From the NCBI RefSeq assembly GCF_963664415.1, contig NZ_OY761440.1:434001-498000 (forward strand): DNA of 64,000 bases, read 5' to 3'. How positions within the stretch are numbered: the stretch's first letter is position 1; each line of letters opens with the position of its first letter. The notes beneath the pieces were generated by a model. The model was given only the letters and a program-made list of their open reading frames with translations, ran no database searches and had not been told where the DNA came from. This stretch comes from an uncultured Desulfobacter sp. Lineage in GTDB: Bacteria > Desulfobacterota > Desulfobacteria > Desulfobacterales > Desulfobacteraceae. Made by a program: the position numbers and the translations under genes. Shown in pieces: positions 55,529-64,000 of this stretch.

Positions 55529-55577
55529 CTTTTCTCCTTTTAATAATCGGAATAATTCCAGCAGGTTGGTTATCAGG

Positions 55578-56399
55578 CTATGAATCAGTTGAGAACCGCG
55601 TATGAACGACAGTAAAGCGGTTACGAATACCCGGGCAAAACAGACTTTTAATTTTTTCTTTAAAGGGCAGCCGTGTGACATAGCGCCAGGGAAAGTTATC
55701 GGTATCAAGGATGGTCAAAGCATCATTGAGCTGCTTTAAGTCCTCAATTTTTTTCACCCCCCATTGTAATGCCGAACCGCTTTTTGCAATATCTGGATTT
55801 TGATTTGAACGTTTCACACCGGAGTCATTATACACGTCAAAAATAAAATGGAATTTTTTGAACCTCCAAAGCAGATTCTGAAACAACTTTTGGGTTTCGG
55901 TCCGGTTGTGGTAACAGAGCATGGCTTCGCTGATAAACAACAGATGCTGATCTTTTGGAATTTTTTCATACCAGCCGGTTTCAAAGGCCGATGCCCCGAT
56001 AAACCGGAATTGCCCGTTTTCCGTAAAAGCTGTCCGCCACAGGGGCTCAACCTGGGGCAAATCAATGTTGAACCAGCGTAGGTTTTTTGTTTTCATCCGG
56101 AAAAATCTTGTGCAGAGCCCTGCCCCTAAATTAACAACCGTAGAATTGGGATAGCTTTTCAGGTATTTTTTTACCTGATTATCAAATAAACGGCGCCGAA
56201 CCATCATGCCAAGTTGGGGGAAACTGTCCGGGCAAAAGAAAGAAAGATCCAGGTCTAACTTATCAACAACAGTATTTACGGTTTCATCGTAAAGAATGCA
56301 GTCATGCCGGTTATTTTCATAAAAATTTGCGGCAAGAGGTAATAAAAGGGTTTGTGGCACACCGGTTAATTGAACATCTTTCATTTGTATTTTTTCCAT
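55578..56399 (-). CDS. SAM-dependent methyltransferase (LCMT/PPM type)
   Basis: A 273-residue class I methyltransferase of the COG3315 group: VVNLGAGLCTRFFRM (SAM site, glycine motif), NIDLPQVEPLWR, FIGASAFETGWYEKIP, LLFISEAMLCYHNRTETQKLF. It is the first gene of the uptake operon, directly before the TonB receptor gene (50 nt). It might modify an imported metallophore, but this is inference from position. Confidence 0.75.
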   Translation of the reverse strand: MEKIQMKDVQLTGVPQTLLLPLAANFYENNRHDCILYDETVNTVVDKLDLDLSFFCPDSFPQLGMMVRRRLFDNQVKKYLKSYPNSTVVNLGAGLCTRFFRMKTKNLRWFNIDLPQVEPLWRTAFTENGQFRFIGASAFETGWYEKIPKDQHLLFISEAMLCYHNRTETQKLFQNLLWRFKKFHFIFDVYNDSGVKRSNQNPDIAKSGSALQWGVKKIEDLKQLNDALTILDTDNFPWRYVTRLPFKEKIKSLFCPGIRNRFTVVHTRFSTDS

Positions 56400-56407
56400 C
56401 TTGCATT

Positions 56408-56572
56408 TTAGTGGGTTATAGTAGTTCCCGGCACAGGTTTATCCTTGACAAGAAGGGCATCAATGGCTTTTTGAACAAAGCGCTCACTAAGTGTATCAAG
56501 GGCTGCAACCGGCTTATCAAGAGTGCTGACCAAGGCATTATATTTGTAGTCATCTTCAACATTGTTTGGCAT
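56408..56572 (-). CDS. Possible 54-residue protein before the methyltransferase
   Basis: An ATG at 56572 opens a frame MPNNVEDDYKYNALVSTLD ... LLVKDKPVPGTTITH, ending 8 nt before the methyltransferase start. The composition is protein-like (acidic, helical), but no ribosome binding site is seen and it may be the tail of a deleted gene. Not recognised. Confidence 0.35.
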   Translation of the reverse strand: MPNNVEDDYKYNALVSTLDKPVAALDTLSERFVQKAIDALLVKDKPVPGTTITH

Positions 56573-56681
56573 ACTATAGTATGTTGGAAAATAGTACTAT
56601 GGGGATGAAGCGAGTACTTTTATGGGGATAAACCGAGTTTTTTAAAGAGAAGAAAAGTAAGAGAGGGTTACCTGCACTATG

Positions 56682-56708
56682 AACCCCAACGTTAGAGTGA
56701 TTGGGGTT
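56682..56708. terminator. Hairpin downstream of the AraC-type gene
   Basis: AACCCCAA (56682-56689) pairs with TTGGGGTT (56701-56708); it abuts the AraC stop codon. Weak T-tract, so a moderate call. Confidence 0.4.
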
Positions 56709-57683
56709 TTATATCCTGCAGGCGCCGGGTGTTGTATGAAATTGCTTTTTAAAGGCCTTATAAAAATGCTTTAAGTCCGAGTATCCCACCTGAAAAGCCA
56801 CCTCCGCTACATTCAAATGACTTCTTTCCAACAGCGTTTTGGCCTGGGCAAGCCGTTGTCTTCGCAACTGCTCAAAGATAGTGGTTCCAAATACCTTGCG
56901 GAACCCTTGTCTGAGTGTATAATCATTTGTCCCGACCATCTTTGACAACTTATCAACAGAAGGTGGATTTTGAAGATCGGCAATCAGCAGATCCCGGGCA
57001 TGGTGGATACGATCTATCTCATTATTTGAAAACGGTTTGCAAGGCTTGGCCTGGATTTGACCGGCACCGATCTGGGCCAGTTGATAGCATATCAGCTCCA
57101 TGCATTTACTTTCCAGAAACAATCTTCGTATCGCCCCGCAAAAGGGACAATTGATAATATCAAAAAGAGCTGTTCTAAAAGCAGGGGTCACCGTTCCAAA
57201 AAACATTGGGTCCCTGGTCCCTTTGCCCAGTAAAGTCTCAATTTCTTTTGGGTCACCGACTAACCCTTTGAGCAGTGATCGCAACCTATTTTCCGAAATC
57301 CAGATGTTGATCATCCTCATGTGCTCCCCGGCCGGGTGGACACAACGTCCGCAGATAACAGGAAATGAGGTCAGGCTGGTCTGGCCGGAAGTAAAAAAAA
57401 ATTGCTTGTTCCACTGTCCCTGCTTTAAATCATTATGGATACCACCGGAAAGGAGAAAGGAAAAAACCAAAGGCAGACTATCTTCTTCAAAGGTCATCGT
57501 CACTGTGTCCCTTGGTTCAAAATCTCGAATTAACAATTGAAAATCCGGTTTTAAAACAATAGCATGTAAAAAGCCTTGTCCAATTGTTTTTGGGCATTGC
57601 CATAAAATCTCCTGGTCATTTTCCAAACGCTGAAACCCTATTTTTTCATAATCATTACCGTGAAATTGAATACGCTGTTTCAT
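56709..57683 (-). CDS. AraC-family transcriptional regulator
   Basis: About 324 residues. The C-terminal double HTH is clear: LLIADLQNPPSVDKLSKMVGTNDYTLRQGFRKVFGTTIFEQL and SHLNVAEVAFQVGYSDLKHFYKAFKKQFHTTPGACR. The N-terminal 220 residues are like PchR-type siderophore regulators. Start at 57683 (MKQRIQF) chosen. It sits upstream of, and in the same direction as, the methyltransferase-TonB-ABC operon and is its probable activator. Confidence 0.85.
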   Translation of the reverse strand: MKQRIQFHGNDYEKIGFQRLENDQEILWQCPKTIGQGFLHAIVLKPDFQLLIRDFEPRDTVTMTFEEDSLPLVFSFLLSGGIHNDLKQGQWNKQFFFTSGQTSLTSFPVICGRCVHPAGEHMRMINIWISENRLRSLLKGLVGDPKEIETLLGKGTRDPMFFGTVTPAFRTALFDIINCPFCGAIRRLFLESKCMELICYQLAQIGAGQIQAKPCKPFSNNEIDRIHHARDLLIADLQNPPSVDKLSKMVGTNDYTLRQGFRKVFGTTIFEQLRRQRLAQAKTLLERSHLNVAEVAFQVGYSDLKHFYKAFKKQFHTTPGACRI

Positions 57684-57828
57684 GGTTTTTCCATTCAATT
57701 TTTATGCATATGCCTTATAATATTTGCCAAATATATCTTGCCAAGCAATATAATATTAGGGATGACGTAATGTCTATTGAAAAAAGATGAATCTCATACT
57801 TTAAGGCTTGACAGGTTATTGCCGGATG

Positions 57829-57875
57829 ATATTATGGACAAATTAAAACTCTAAGTTTGGATTTGTCCATAATAT
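57829..57875. promoter_or_regulatory. 15-bp perfect inverted repeat over the ATPase start codon
   Basis: ATATTATGGACAAAT (57829-57843) and ATTTGTCCATAATAT (57861-57875) are exact complements with a 17-nt loop. The right arm ends on the first two bases of the start codon. It may be an operator or an RNA hairpin that blocks initiation. Confidence 0.65.
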
Positions 57876-58709
57876 GTTTGACAGAAGAATTGAAAACGAA
57901 CTAAAAACAACAGCCGGGGAATATCCTGTTGTTACCATTATCGGTCCTCGACAGTCAGGAAAAACCACCTTGGCTAAAAAAATTTTCCGGAACCATACCT
58001 ATGTAAATCTTGAAAATCCGGAACTGCGTAGCCTCGCAGCAGATGATCCAAAAACATTTATGCTTCGCTACCCTGCACCTGCAATATTTGACGAGATACA
58101 AAATGTTCCTGAGCTGTTGTCATGGATTCAAGTGTATGTTGATGAAACTGCCGAACTGACCGGAGGGTATATTCTGACAGGCAGTCATCAGTTGCAGTTA
58201 AGAGAGGCAATTACACAATCTTTGGCAGGAAGAACAGCCCTTTTGACTCTTTTCCCTTTTGCCCTGAATGAACTTAAAAAAAGTGATATTCAACTTGAAA
58301 GGGAAGTCCTGATTCATAAAGGATTTATGCCAAGGCTTCATGACAAGAATATAAGACCCGGACGGTTTTACAGGGATTATTTCCAGACGTATGTTGAAAG
58401 AGACGTCCGAAAACTGATGGCCGTTGAAAACCAACAGGCATTTGAGCTTTTCCTTAAACTTCTGGCCGGTCGAGTCGGCAGTGAGATCAATTACAGTTCC
58501 CTTTCCGGACAGGTCGGTATCAGCGCGCCACAGATTAAAAAATGGATCAGCCTTTTGGAAGCATCATTCATTATTTTCAAACTCCCTCCGTTTTTTAATA
58601 ATTTTGGCAAACGCCTTACCAAATCGCCAAAAATTTATTTTGTTGAGGTAGGACTTGCCTGTTATCTGTTGGGGATAGAAACCCCGGAGCAACTGGAACG
58701 GGATATGGC

Positions 58710-58717
58710 CTTTGGCG
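58710..58717. repeat. 8-bp target duplication CTTTGGCG, left copy
   Basis: Repeated at 62080-62087, right of the IS21 element. Confidence 0.85.
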
Positions 58718-58929
58718 TATCAAATGTCAATTACTTTGTCCGGTTCGCGTCAATTATCTTGTCCGGTTTTTTTATATCAATAAATGCTTTTTGAGTGCAT
58801 AAATCCTGTTCCGTTTTTGTTCCGATCTTTACGCAGACTGACTCAATACTTCATTGTAATTGACGTCTGTTAAACCACATTAAATGGATTTTAGGATCGG
58901 TAATTGTCGTCTCATACACTGTATTTTTA

Positions 58930-59061
58930 CCCTTACCCCCAAAAATTTGTAACTTCATTCCAGGATAAATCAAGGAAAAAATCGGTTCCTCCCAGAGGGT
59001 CCCTCCCATTTTTCCCTTGACTTATCCTTCCACTTCGCGAAGATTTTTTTGAGGGTAAGGG
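58930..59061. repeat. Long two-step inverted repeat inside the IS21 element
   Basis: Outer arms CCCTTACCC (58930-58938) and GGGTAAGGG (59053-59061); inner arms AGGATAAATCAAGG (58962-58975) and CCTTGACTTATCCT (59015-59028, one mismatch). The element's left end and the last passenger gene lie on either side; it may be the transcript end of the passenger genes. Confidence 0.6.
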
Positions 59062-59100
59062 AAAATTTGATTATTGAAGGACGGATTTCTAAAATATGCG

Positions 59101-59298
59101 TTAAACTGGCCTGTCTTCTCTTTTTTCAGGCTGGTACTTAAAGCCTGCGTCAATCAATATATATTCCAAAACGATCCCAACCTCGCCTCTTTTTTTGAGC
59201 TCGTCAAGCATCCACCGCTGAATGCGGGCATTCACATGAACACGCTTTAGATGTGCCGGCAATTTAGGCTTTGGTTTTCCCCTATAACCACCTCGCAT
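59101..59298 (-). CDS. IS21 passenger: small basic RHH-like protein
   Basis: 65 residues, very basic at the start (GGYRGKPKPKLPAHLKRVHVNARIQRWMLDELKKRG). The pattern strand-helix-helix (VHVNARIQRWMLDELKKRGEVGIVLEYILIDAGF) resembles a ribbon-helix-helix DNA-binding protein. Second gene after istB; not part of standard IS21 elements. It could be a regulator of the element or of a passenger function. Confidence 0.55.
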   Translation of the reverse strand: MRGGYRGKPKPKLPAHLKRVHVNARIQRWMLDELKKRGEVGIVLEYILIDAGFKYQPEKREDRPV

Positions 59299-59380
59299 GA
59301 TTCTCTCCTATTTCCAAACACCAGGCTGACATCCCTGCTATTTCCTTGTTTATAGATAAACGTACTACGCTTTTCAAAAA

Positions 59381-59644
59381 TTATGGTTGATTCTCACGAT
59401 ATATTGGTAACAGTTCTTGAGCCCTCTGACGATTGTGACCAATGTCATCCCGGGATATATCATAAAGCCAAATTGGATAGTCGTAATTGCACTGTTCAAT
59501 CAGCAATCCTTCTTCAAAATCAGTGATTCTCATAACAGAATCACTATCCACGCAGTCATCAAACCAAGTGCTGTTTTCTTCTGTGATTTCAATATCAATG
59601 GTTTCCAGCCTCTGCTTGGCGGTGTTGTAAATATCTATTTTCAT
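59381..59644 (-). CDS. IS21 passenger: small acidic protein
   Basis: 87 residues, acidic (MKIDIYNTAKQRLETIDIE...WFDDCVDSDSVMRITDFEEGLLIEQCNYDYPIWLYDIS). It starts 4 nt after the istB stop, so it is translated with the transposition genes. No family recognised. Together with the basic 65-residue protein it could form an antitoxin-toxin or anti-restriction type pair, but this is only a guess from size and charge. Confidence 0.6.
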   Translation of the reverse strand: MKIDIYNTAKQRLETIDIEITEENSTWFDDCVDSDSVMRITDFEEGLLIEQCNYDYPIWLYDISRDDIGHNRQRAQELLPIYRENQP

Positions 59645-59648
59645 GGAA

Positions 59649-60458
59649 TCATCTTTCTGTGGTTTTGTTATTATCTTCTTGGGTAGGTTCCGGCTTAAGG
59701 GGAATTCTTATATTCCTGGAAATTGCCTGACGTTTGCGGTAGCTGTCTGCCTGTATTTCGATAATGATCGAATGGTGAACCACTCTATCGATAGCTGCTA
59801 CAGTCATTGACGGATCAGAAAAGATTTTGTCCCATTCCCCAAATGGCTGATTGGATGTGATAATCATACTTCCCGTCTCATACCTATGGGCGATCAGTTC
59901 GAAAAGCACATGAGTTTCCGTATCGCTTTTTTTGACATAGCCCAGGTCATCAAGGACAATGACCGCGTATTTATCGAGTTTGGATAAAAATGATTCAAGC
60001 TGCAAATCAGCACGGGCCTGCTGCATTTTTTGAACAAGTGCGGTTGTCGTGAAATGACGTACCCGAATTGACTGTTCTATTAATGCGTGAGATATGGCAG
60101 CCGCCAGGTGGGTTTTTCCAACGCCGCTAGGGCCAAAAAATAAAAGGTTCTCTGCACGGTTTACCCAATCGCTGTTTTGGGCCAGGGCCTCTATTTTTTC
60201 CTGACGTATTGCCGGAGTGTGGTTAAAATTAAATGTTTCAAGGCTTTTACCCACCGGAAGACGGGATTCTTTTGTAAAACGGGCAATACGCCGGCTGTAG
60301 CGCTCATTGATCTCTTGCTCACATAGAGTCGCCAAATACTGCGCCGGGTTCCAATGTTCCTCCTGAGCACGGGAGAGCGTGGGTTCCCATAGCCGGGCTA
60401 TGGTTGAAAGACGCAGTTGTTTGAGCAATACGGGAAGAGTTTCAGTACTTGCCATCAA
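59649..60458 (-). CDS. istB: IS21 helper ATPase IstB
   Basis: A 269-residue DnaC-like AAA+ protein: Walker A FGPSGVGKTHLAA, Walker B VIVLDDLGYVK, sensor MIITSNQPFGEWDKIF. It helps IstA choose targets. Overlaps istA by 4 nt. Confidence 0.95.
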   Translation of the reverse strand: MMASTETLPVLLKQLRLSTIARLWEPTLSRAQEEHWNPAQYLATLCEQEINERYSRRIARFTKESRLPVGKSLETFNFNHTPAIRQEKIEALAQNSDWVNRAENLLFFGPSGVGKTHLAAAISHALIEQSIRVRHFTTTALVQKMQQARADLQLESFLSKLDKYAVIVLDDLGYVKKSDTETHVLFELIAHRYETGSMIITSNQPFGEWDKIFSDPSMTVAAIDRVVHHSIIIEIQADSYRKRQAISRNIRIPLKPEPTQEDNNKTTER

Positions 60459-61975
60459 AACACCTCCGTAAATGAATGCGAAGAAAGCAGGATATTGTAA
60501 TCTTCTCCTGAGACAGCCACCATATTTATTTCCGGTATTTCCTTTTCTTTTTTGTTAAATTTTTTTTGAAGTTCATGAAGCGCCGGAATATGGTTATCCA
60601 TCATTTTTTCAAGAATATAATCACCCAATTCCGTCTCCTGGTCGGTCCGGTTCGCCAGAGACAATATACCCACGATGCTTTTACAGGCGGTACGGGGATC
60701 AAGGGTTTGGTCAAGCTGATCCCATATAAGCCGGTAAGTGTCACTGGGCAGCAGGTCATCCCTTAGCTGTGAATAGCGAAACGCTTGGGGTTTTCGCTCC
60801 AGGCTGCCTATGACGTGCCGGTAATCCACACTGCGAGTACGCCGATTATTATCTGGTGAATATTTTCGGGGTAACGTGATGACGTAGGTTGTTCCAAGGT
60901 AGGCTTCAATCTTGTCATGGTAAATATGAAGGCGCAGCTTTTCTCCTATCAAGCGGGATGGGACCGTATAAATGACGCGTTTTACCAGAATTGTGCTGGT
61001 CGTGCTGACTCCGACCACTTTTTCAGTATAATCAACGGTCCTCTGAAGAGGAAGTTCTTTCAAGTACTTACGTTCCTGTGCAATCTTATCTGCATTGCGG
61101 GCATTGATATCCCTTACAATGATATCCAGCCACTGCTGATAGGCCGATACAGATTCAAAATCAACAGAATTCCGGAGCAATAAGGCTTGGTGAATTCTAT
61201 TCTTTAAGTGGCCGTGTGGTGACTCAACTCCGCCGTTTTCATGCCCCTTCCCCCTATTATTTCGGGTCGGGACCAAGCCATAATGGTTGAATAGCTCCTC
61301 ATAACGCTTGGTGACATCTTCCTTCGCATCTTTGGTCAAATTCTTGAAAGCAGCAGACAGGCTGTCTGTACGATGCTCTGTTGGGACCCCTCCCAGCCGC
61401 CAAAAAGCGTCCTGTAATCCCTCACTGAGTGCGGTAAATGATTCTCCTCCGAGGACCACTTTGACATGGCACCAACCGCTGTAAATTAAGCGAAAATGAT
61501 AAAGTAGGTGATTCAAAGGCTCTCCGTTGATCGTGATTGTTACTTTTTTTAGCTTTGTAAAATCTGATAACCCCATACGCCCAGGAATTTTTTCCTGCAA
61601 AAACATTACTTCTTTGCCTGATCCGTTAAGCGCTTTCCATTTTTTAACCTTACGTTGGAATGTACGCAGTTTGGACCGCTGGAATTTTTCAGGATATTTA
61701 CCTGCAAAATGCTCAAATAACGTTAACGGCTGAAGTTCGGCGTTTTGTTCCAGCATCGGAACGACCTCATTTTCCCAAACCCCTTTAAAGTGGTCCTTGC
61801 GTGTACGCCAATGACGCATGGGTTTGTCTCCTTGAGAAATATTGCCATTTTCGATTCTACGTCCTGAACGTTCTGATATTCCAGCCTTTGCGGCTGCTGT
61901 GACCTGAATAGTTCCTTTGCTTCTTGCTGACATGTATATCCTTATCTGTTGTTCGGTTATTGGTTTCCCCGACAC
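60455..61975 (-). CDS. istA: IS21 transposase IstA
   Basis: A 506-residue DDE transposase. N-terminal HTH (MSARSKGTIQVTAAAKAGISERSGRR), rve core with MGLSDFTKL (first Asp), GVPTEHRTDSLSAAF (second Asp) and a Glu in GHENGGVESPHGHLKNRI; C-terminal beta-barrel region KVVGVSTTSTILVKRVIYTVPSRL. Frame intact, so the element may be active. Confidence 0.95.
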   Translation of the reverse strand: MSGKPITEQQIRIYMSARSKGTIQVTAAAKAGISERSGRRIENGNISQGDKPMRHWRTRKDHFKGVWENEVVPMLEQNAELQPLTLFEHFAGKYPEKFQRSKLRTFQRKVKKWKALNGSGKEVMFLQEKIPGRMGLSDFTKLKKVTITINGEPLNHLLYHFRLIYSGWCHVKVVLGGESFTALSEGLQDAFWRLGGVPTEHRTDSLSAAFKNLTKDAKEDVTKRYEELFNHYGLVPTRNNRGKGHENGGVESPHGHLKNRIHQALLLRNSVDFESVSAYQQWLDIIVRDINARNADKIAQERKYLKELPLQRTVDYTEKVVGVSTTSTILVKRVIYTVPSRLIGEKLRLHIYHDKIEAYLGTTYVITLPRKYSPDNNRRTRSVDYRHVIGSLERKPQAFRYSQLRDDLLPSDTYRLIWDQLDQTLDPRTACKSIVGILSLANRTDQETELGDYILEKMMDNHIPALHELQKKFNKKEKEIPEINMVAVSGEDYNILLSSHSFTEVF

Positions 61976-62508
61976 GGGATTGCACCTCCATTTAAGTGAA
62001 CTTTAGTGTCGGGGGTTTTATCACGACAAACCGGTCAAGGTAATTGTCGTCAACCGGACAAGATAATTGTCGCAGAATACTTTGGCGGGCTCTTTGAGAA
62101 TATGGTGATTTCTGAAGCTTATAAATCAAGGATAAATAAAGGTTTGGAGCCGCGCCTTTTTTTTTATCGCGACCGGCATCAACATGAGATTGATCTTCTC
62201 TACCCAATCGGTTCATCCTTTACCCCGATTGAAATTAAATCATCACGAACTTACAGGGATGAATTCTTAAACGGAATCCGTTATTTTCAAAAAATTTCCG
62301 GTTCAAACCAGCCCGGAATGCTGATTTATGATGGAGACATTGAAATGGACAAAGAAGAAGCTCAGATCAGAAATTTTAGAGGGATCTGGTGACAGGCCCG
62401 GCAACGGCAGGGACTTTTGGATCGATCTTTCACTTTTGATCTTGCAGCATAAACTTTACCGGGGGCCAAGGCCAAATCTCCCAAATAAAGCACAGCCTAT
62501 GTTGATGG

Positions 62509-62772
62509 TTATGCACATGCCTTCGGATTTATCCCGAACTCTTTTCGAAACGTTTTCGTGAAATGGCTCAGACTTGCGTATCCTACATTGTAAGCCGCTT
62601 CCGATACACTGCATTCATGTCTTGCAATCATATCCCGCGCCGTTTCAAGGCGTATGACCCGCAAGTACTCGAATGGGGCCAGGCCAAACATCTTCCTGAA
62701 TCCCTGGGTAAGGTGGTTGTGGTTGAGCCCCACTCTGCGGGCAAGCTCAAGTACACTTGGTGGATTTTCCAT
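62509..62772 (-). pseudogene. AraC-family C-terminal fragment
   Basis: Only the double HTH remains: NPPSVLELARRVGLNHNHLTQGFRKMFG and ECSVSEAAYNVGYASLSHFTKTFRKEFGINPKAC. A stop codon lies just upstream and the ligand-binding half is absent, probably deleted where the IS66 sequence begins (about 62790). Confidence 0.8.
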
Positions 62773-63006
62773 CTCTGTAACTGCTCACCCCTCTAATTGC
62801 GAAGGTAAAAAAATAAAAAAAGCTTGACAGGGTTTTTCACGATTTTTTTTAAATTTTTGAAAGGTCCCCAAATTTGCATTTAAAGCACACTGCTATTTCT
62901 ATATTCTGAAGTTTACCTTGAATGAATGACAAATGATGTCGAACTCCGAAAAAATCAATTGCAGGACGAATGACGAGGTCAAAAAAAGCCATGTTATAAT
63001 ACAGGC

Positions 63007-64000
63007 ATGGCAACAGTGGATAAGAAAAGTATTCAAGCCTGCCTTCTTCACAAACGGATAAGGATGAGACCGCCAAATCGAGTCCGGGAAGGAAAGGGTA
63101 AAGAGGTTAGTGGAAAGATCACCAATGTCCGCACGAAAGAAACCGTCACTATTGCTAAAGCTGAAACATGTGATGTCTGTGGCGCGGCCCTGGACCAAAC
63201 ACCCTGCCGGGAACATGAACGGCGTACCAAGATAGATATCATCTTTGAAAAAGTCATGAACCAGGTTGATGCCGAAATTAAAGAGTGCCCCAACTGCACA
63301 GCGACAGTAAAGGGAGACTTTCCTGAAGATATGCCAGGTCCCTTACAATATGGAAACGGACTCAAAGCATTCGCCATCCACTTGATCATCAGTCAAATGG
63401 TTGCCCTCAACCGGGTTCAAAAACAGATTTCCGCCATGATTGGTACGGTAATTTCTGAAGCAACCCTTCTCAAGTTTGTCTGGCGGCTTTATCAAGCACT
63501 TGAAAAATGGGAAGCAAAATCAATTGAGAGCATTCTTCAGGCCCCATCAATCCATGTTGACGAGACATCTTTCCGGGTGGATCAAAAAAATCACTGGATA
63601 CATGTGTATTCTTCTGGAGGAACCACGCTGAAGCTGCTTCATCGAAAGCGAGGCAAGGAAGCGATGGTTGATTTGAACATCATCCCCCGCTAGGGAGGAG
63701 TAATAATTCATGATTGCTCGAGGGGGTAAAGAGCTGCCGGAAATCCCGCCAAAGCCGAAGGGTCAACGCGGTAAAATGGCAAAATCAGATGCCCACAATC
63801 TTTGGGAAAGGCTTAAAAAAATATGAAACGTCCGTTTTGCTGTTTGCCAAAGATTCATATGTTCCATTCACCAACAACCGGGCTGAACGAGATCTTCGTA
63901 TGGCAAAGGTGAAACAGAAAATATCAGGGTGCTTTCGACGTCAACGATATGCCCATGCTTATTGTCGGATTTCGAGTTACCTGCAAACCATGGCGAACAA
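63007..64000 (+). pseudogene. IS66 transposase (TnpC) with internal deletion, continues past the window
   Basis: Recognisable parts: CDVCGAALDQTP and CPNCTATVKGDFPEDM (zinc fingers), LIISQMVALNRVQKQISAMIGTVISEATLLKFVWRLYQALE, SIHVDETSFRVDQKNHWIHVYSS (first catalytic Asp, DET). The frame ends at TAG (63691-63693) after DLNIIPR. Beyond it GGVIIHDC is followed directly by RGGKELPEIPPKPKG, so the stretch between them has been deleted; the end NNRAERDLRMAKVKQKISGCFR (with the Glu) is open in another frame. The 5' accessory genes are missing. Inactive. Confidence 0.88.

Larger units (their letters stand above)
58718..62079 (-). mobile_element. IS21-family element with passenger genes
   Basis: 3362 bp between 8-bp duplications. 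Ends are TAT...ATA, and each carries two tandem binding-site-like repeats (left: TGTCAATTACTTTGTCCGG and CGTCAATTATCTTGTCCGG in 58725-58766; right: two copies in 62032-62072, inverted). It carries istA, istB and, unusually, two more small genes after istB. Confidence 0.92.
57874..62392 (+). pseudogene. DUF4143 AAA ATPase gene split by an IS21 element
   Basis: N-terminal part 57874-58717: PRQSGKTTL (Walker A), PAIFDEIQNV (Walker B), GSHQLQLREAITQSLAGRTALLTLFPF and the start of the DUF4143 domain (YFVEVGLACYLLGIETPEQL). C-terminal part 62088-62392: GLFENMVISEAYKSRIN, FFYRDRHQHEIDLLY, IEIKSSRTYRDEF, a PD-(D/E)XK-like end. Removing 58718-62079 and one copy of CTTTGGCG restores one frame of exactly 383 codons (DMAFGGLFEN), so the split is the only lesion. 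These proteins are often toxin-antitoxin- or defense-like. The present N-terminal frame runs on into IS sequence and stops at 58794. Confidence 0.88.

Noticed and set aside
62805..63006. Stretch before the IS66 transposase as a promoter or small gene
   Set aside because: No boxes or frame could be supported.
1..64000. CRISPR arrays, tRNA and rRNA genes
   Set aside because: No regularly spaced repeats, cloverleaf-like segments or rRNA signatures were noticed on either strand by eye.

Overview
The gene content points to a strictly anaerobic, sulfate-reducer-like member of the Desulfobacterota, probably Desulfobacterales-like; this is inference from gene families, not from a marker gene. The signs are giant HdrA-type flavin/iron-sulfur fusion proteins with MvhD/FlxD and FlxABC-like partners, selenocysteine in two of these proteins, sigma-54 regulation, a radical SAM/B12 protein, and a high load of insertion sequences.

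Layout. 1-6.1 kb: two related IS1595-type (ISXO2-like) elements, one cut by the window start and one complete with perfect ends and an 8-bp target duplication, flank a class 3 lipase, a MazEF toxin-antitoxin pair with a clear sigma-70 promoter, a HAD phosphatase and a VOC protein. The complete element sits six codons into a response regulator gene. 6.5-15 kb is a mobile-DNA sink: an IS91-type transposase broken by an amber codon, a group II intron with its reverse transcriptase, two small unknown genes with integron attC-like hairpins, and a second IS91-type transposase paired with a frameshifted tyrosine recombinase. 15-22.3 kb holds small exported proteins, a TetR/ABC1-kinase/PNPOx-like operon and a CsgG/DUF4810/DUF799 lipoprotein operon.

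22.7-36.1 kb is the metabolic core: hdrA-flxD with cysteines, then a paralogous hdrA-flxD pair in which one conserved cysteine in each gene is replaced by an in-frame TGA followed by a SECIS-like hairpin (selenocysteine), followed by flxC, flxB and flxA-like genes. Together they look like an NAD(P)H- and ferredoxin-linked, possibly electron-bifurcating complex without HdrBC in this window.

36.5-50.2 kb: a phosphatase gene and a small kinase-fold gene only 2 nt apart (a candidate unstudied two-gene system), a PAS protein, an IS66 remnant, a sigma-54 regulon candidate (radical SAM, GrpE, FtsH, with a perfect -24/-12 promoter and the activator gene next door), an MFS transporter carried as an integron-type gene cassette between two attC sites, a RAYT transposase between 19-bp inverted repeats, and a decayed lipB next to intact lipA. 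50.3-57.7 kb: an iron-siderophore-type uptake operon (ABC ATPase, permease, binding protein, TonB receptor, methyltransferase) with an AraC regulator. 57.8-64 kb: a DUF4143 ATPase gene split by an IS21 element that carries two extra passenger genes, then an AraC fragment and a deleted IS66 transposase.

No tRNA, rRNA or CRISPR array was seen. All functional calls come from reading motifs by eye; no database search was run.
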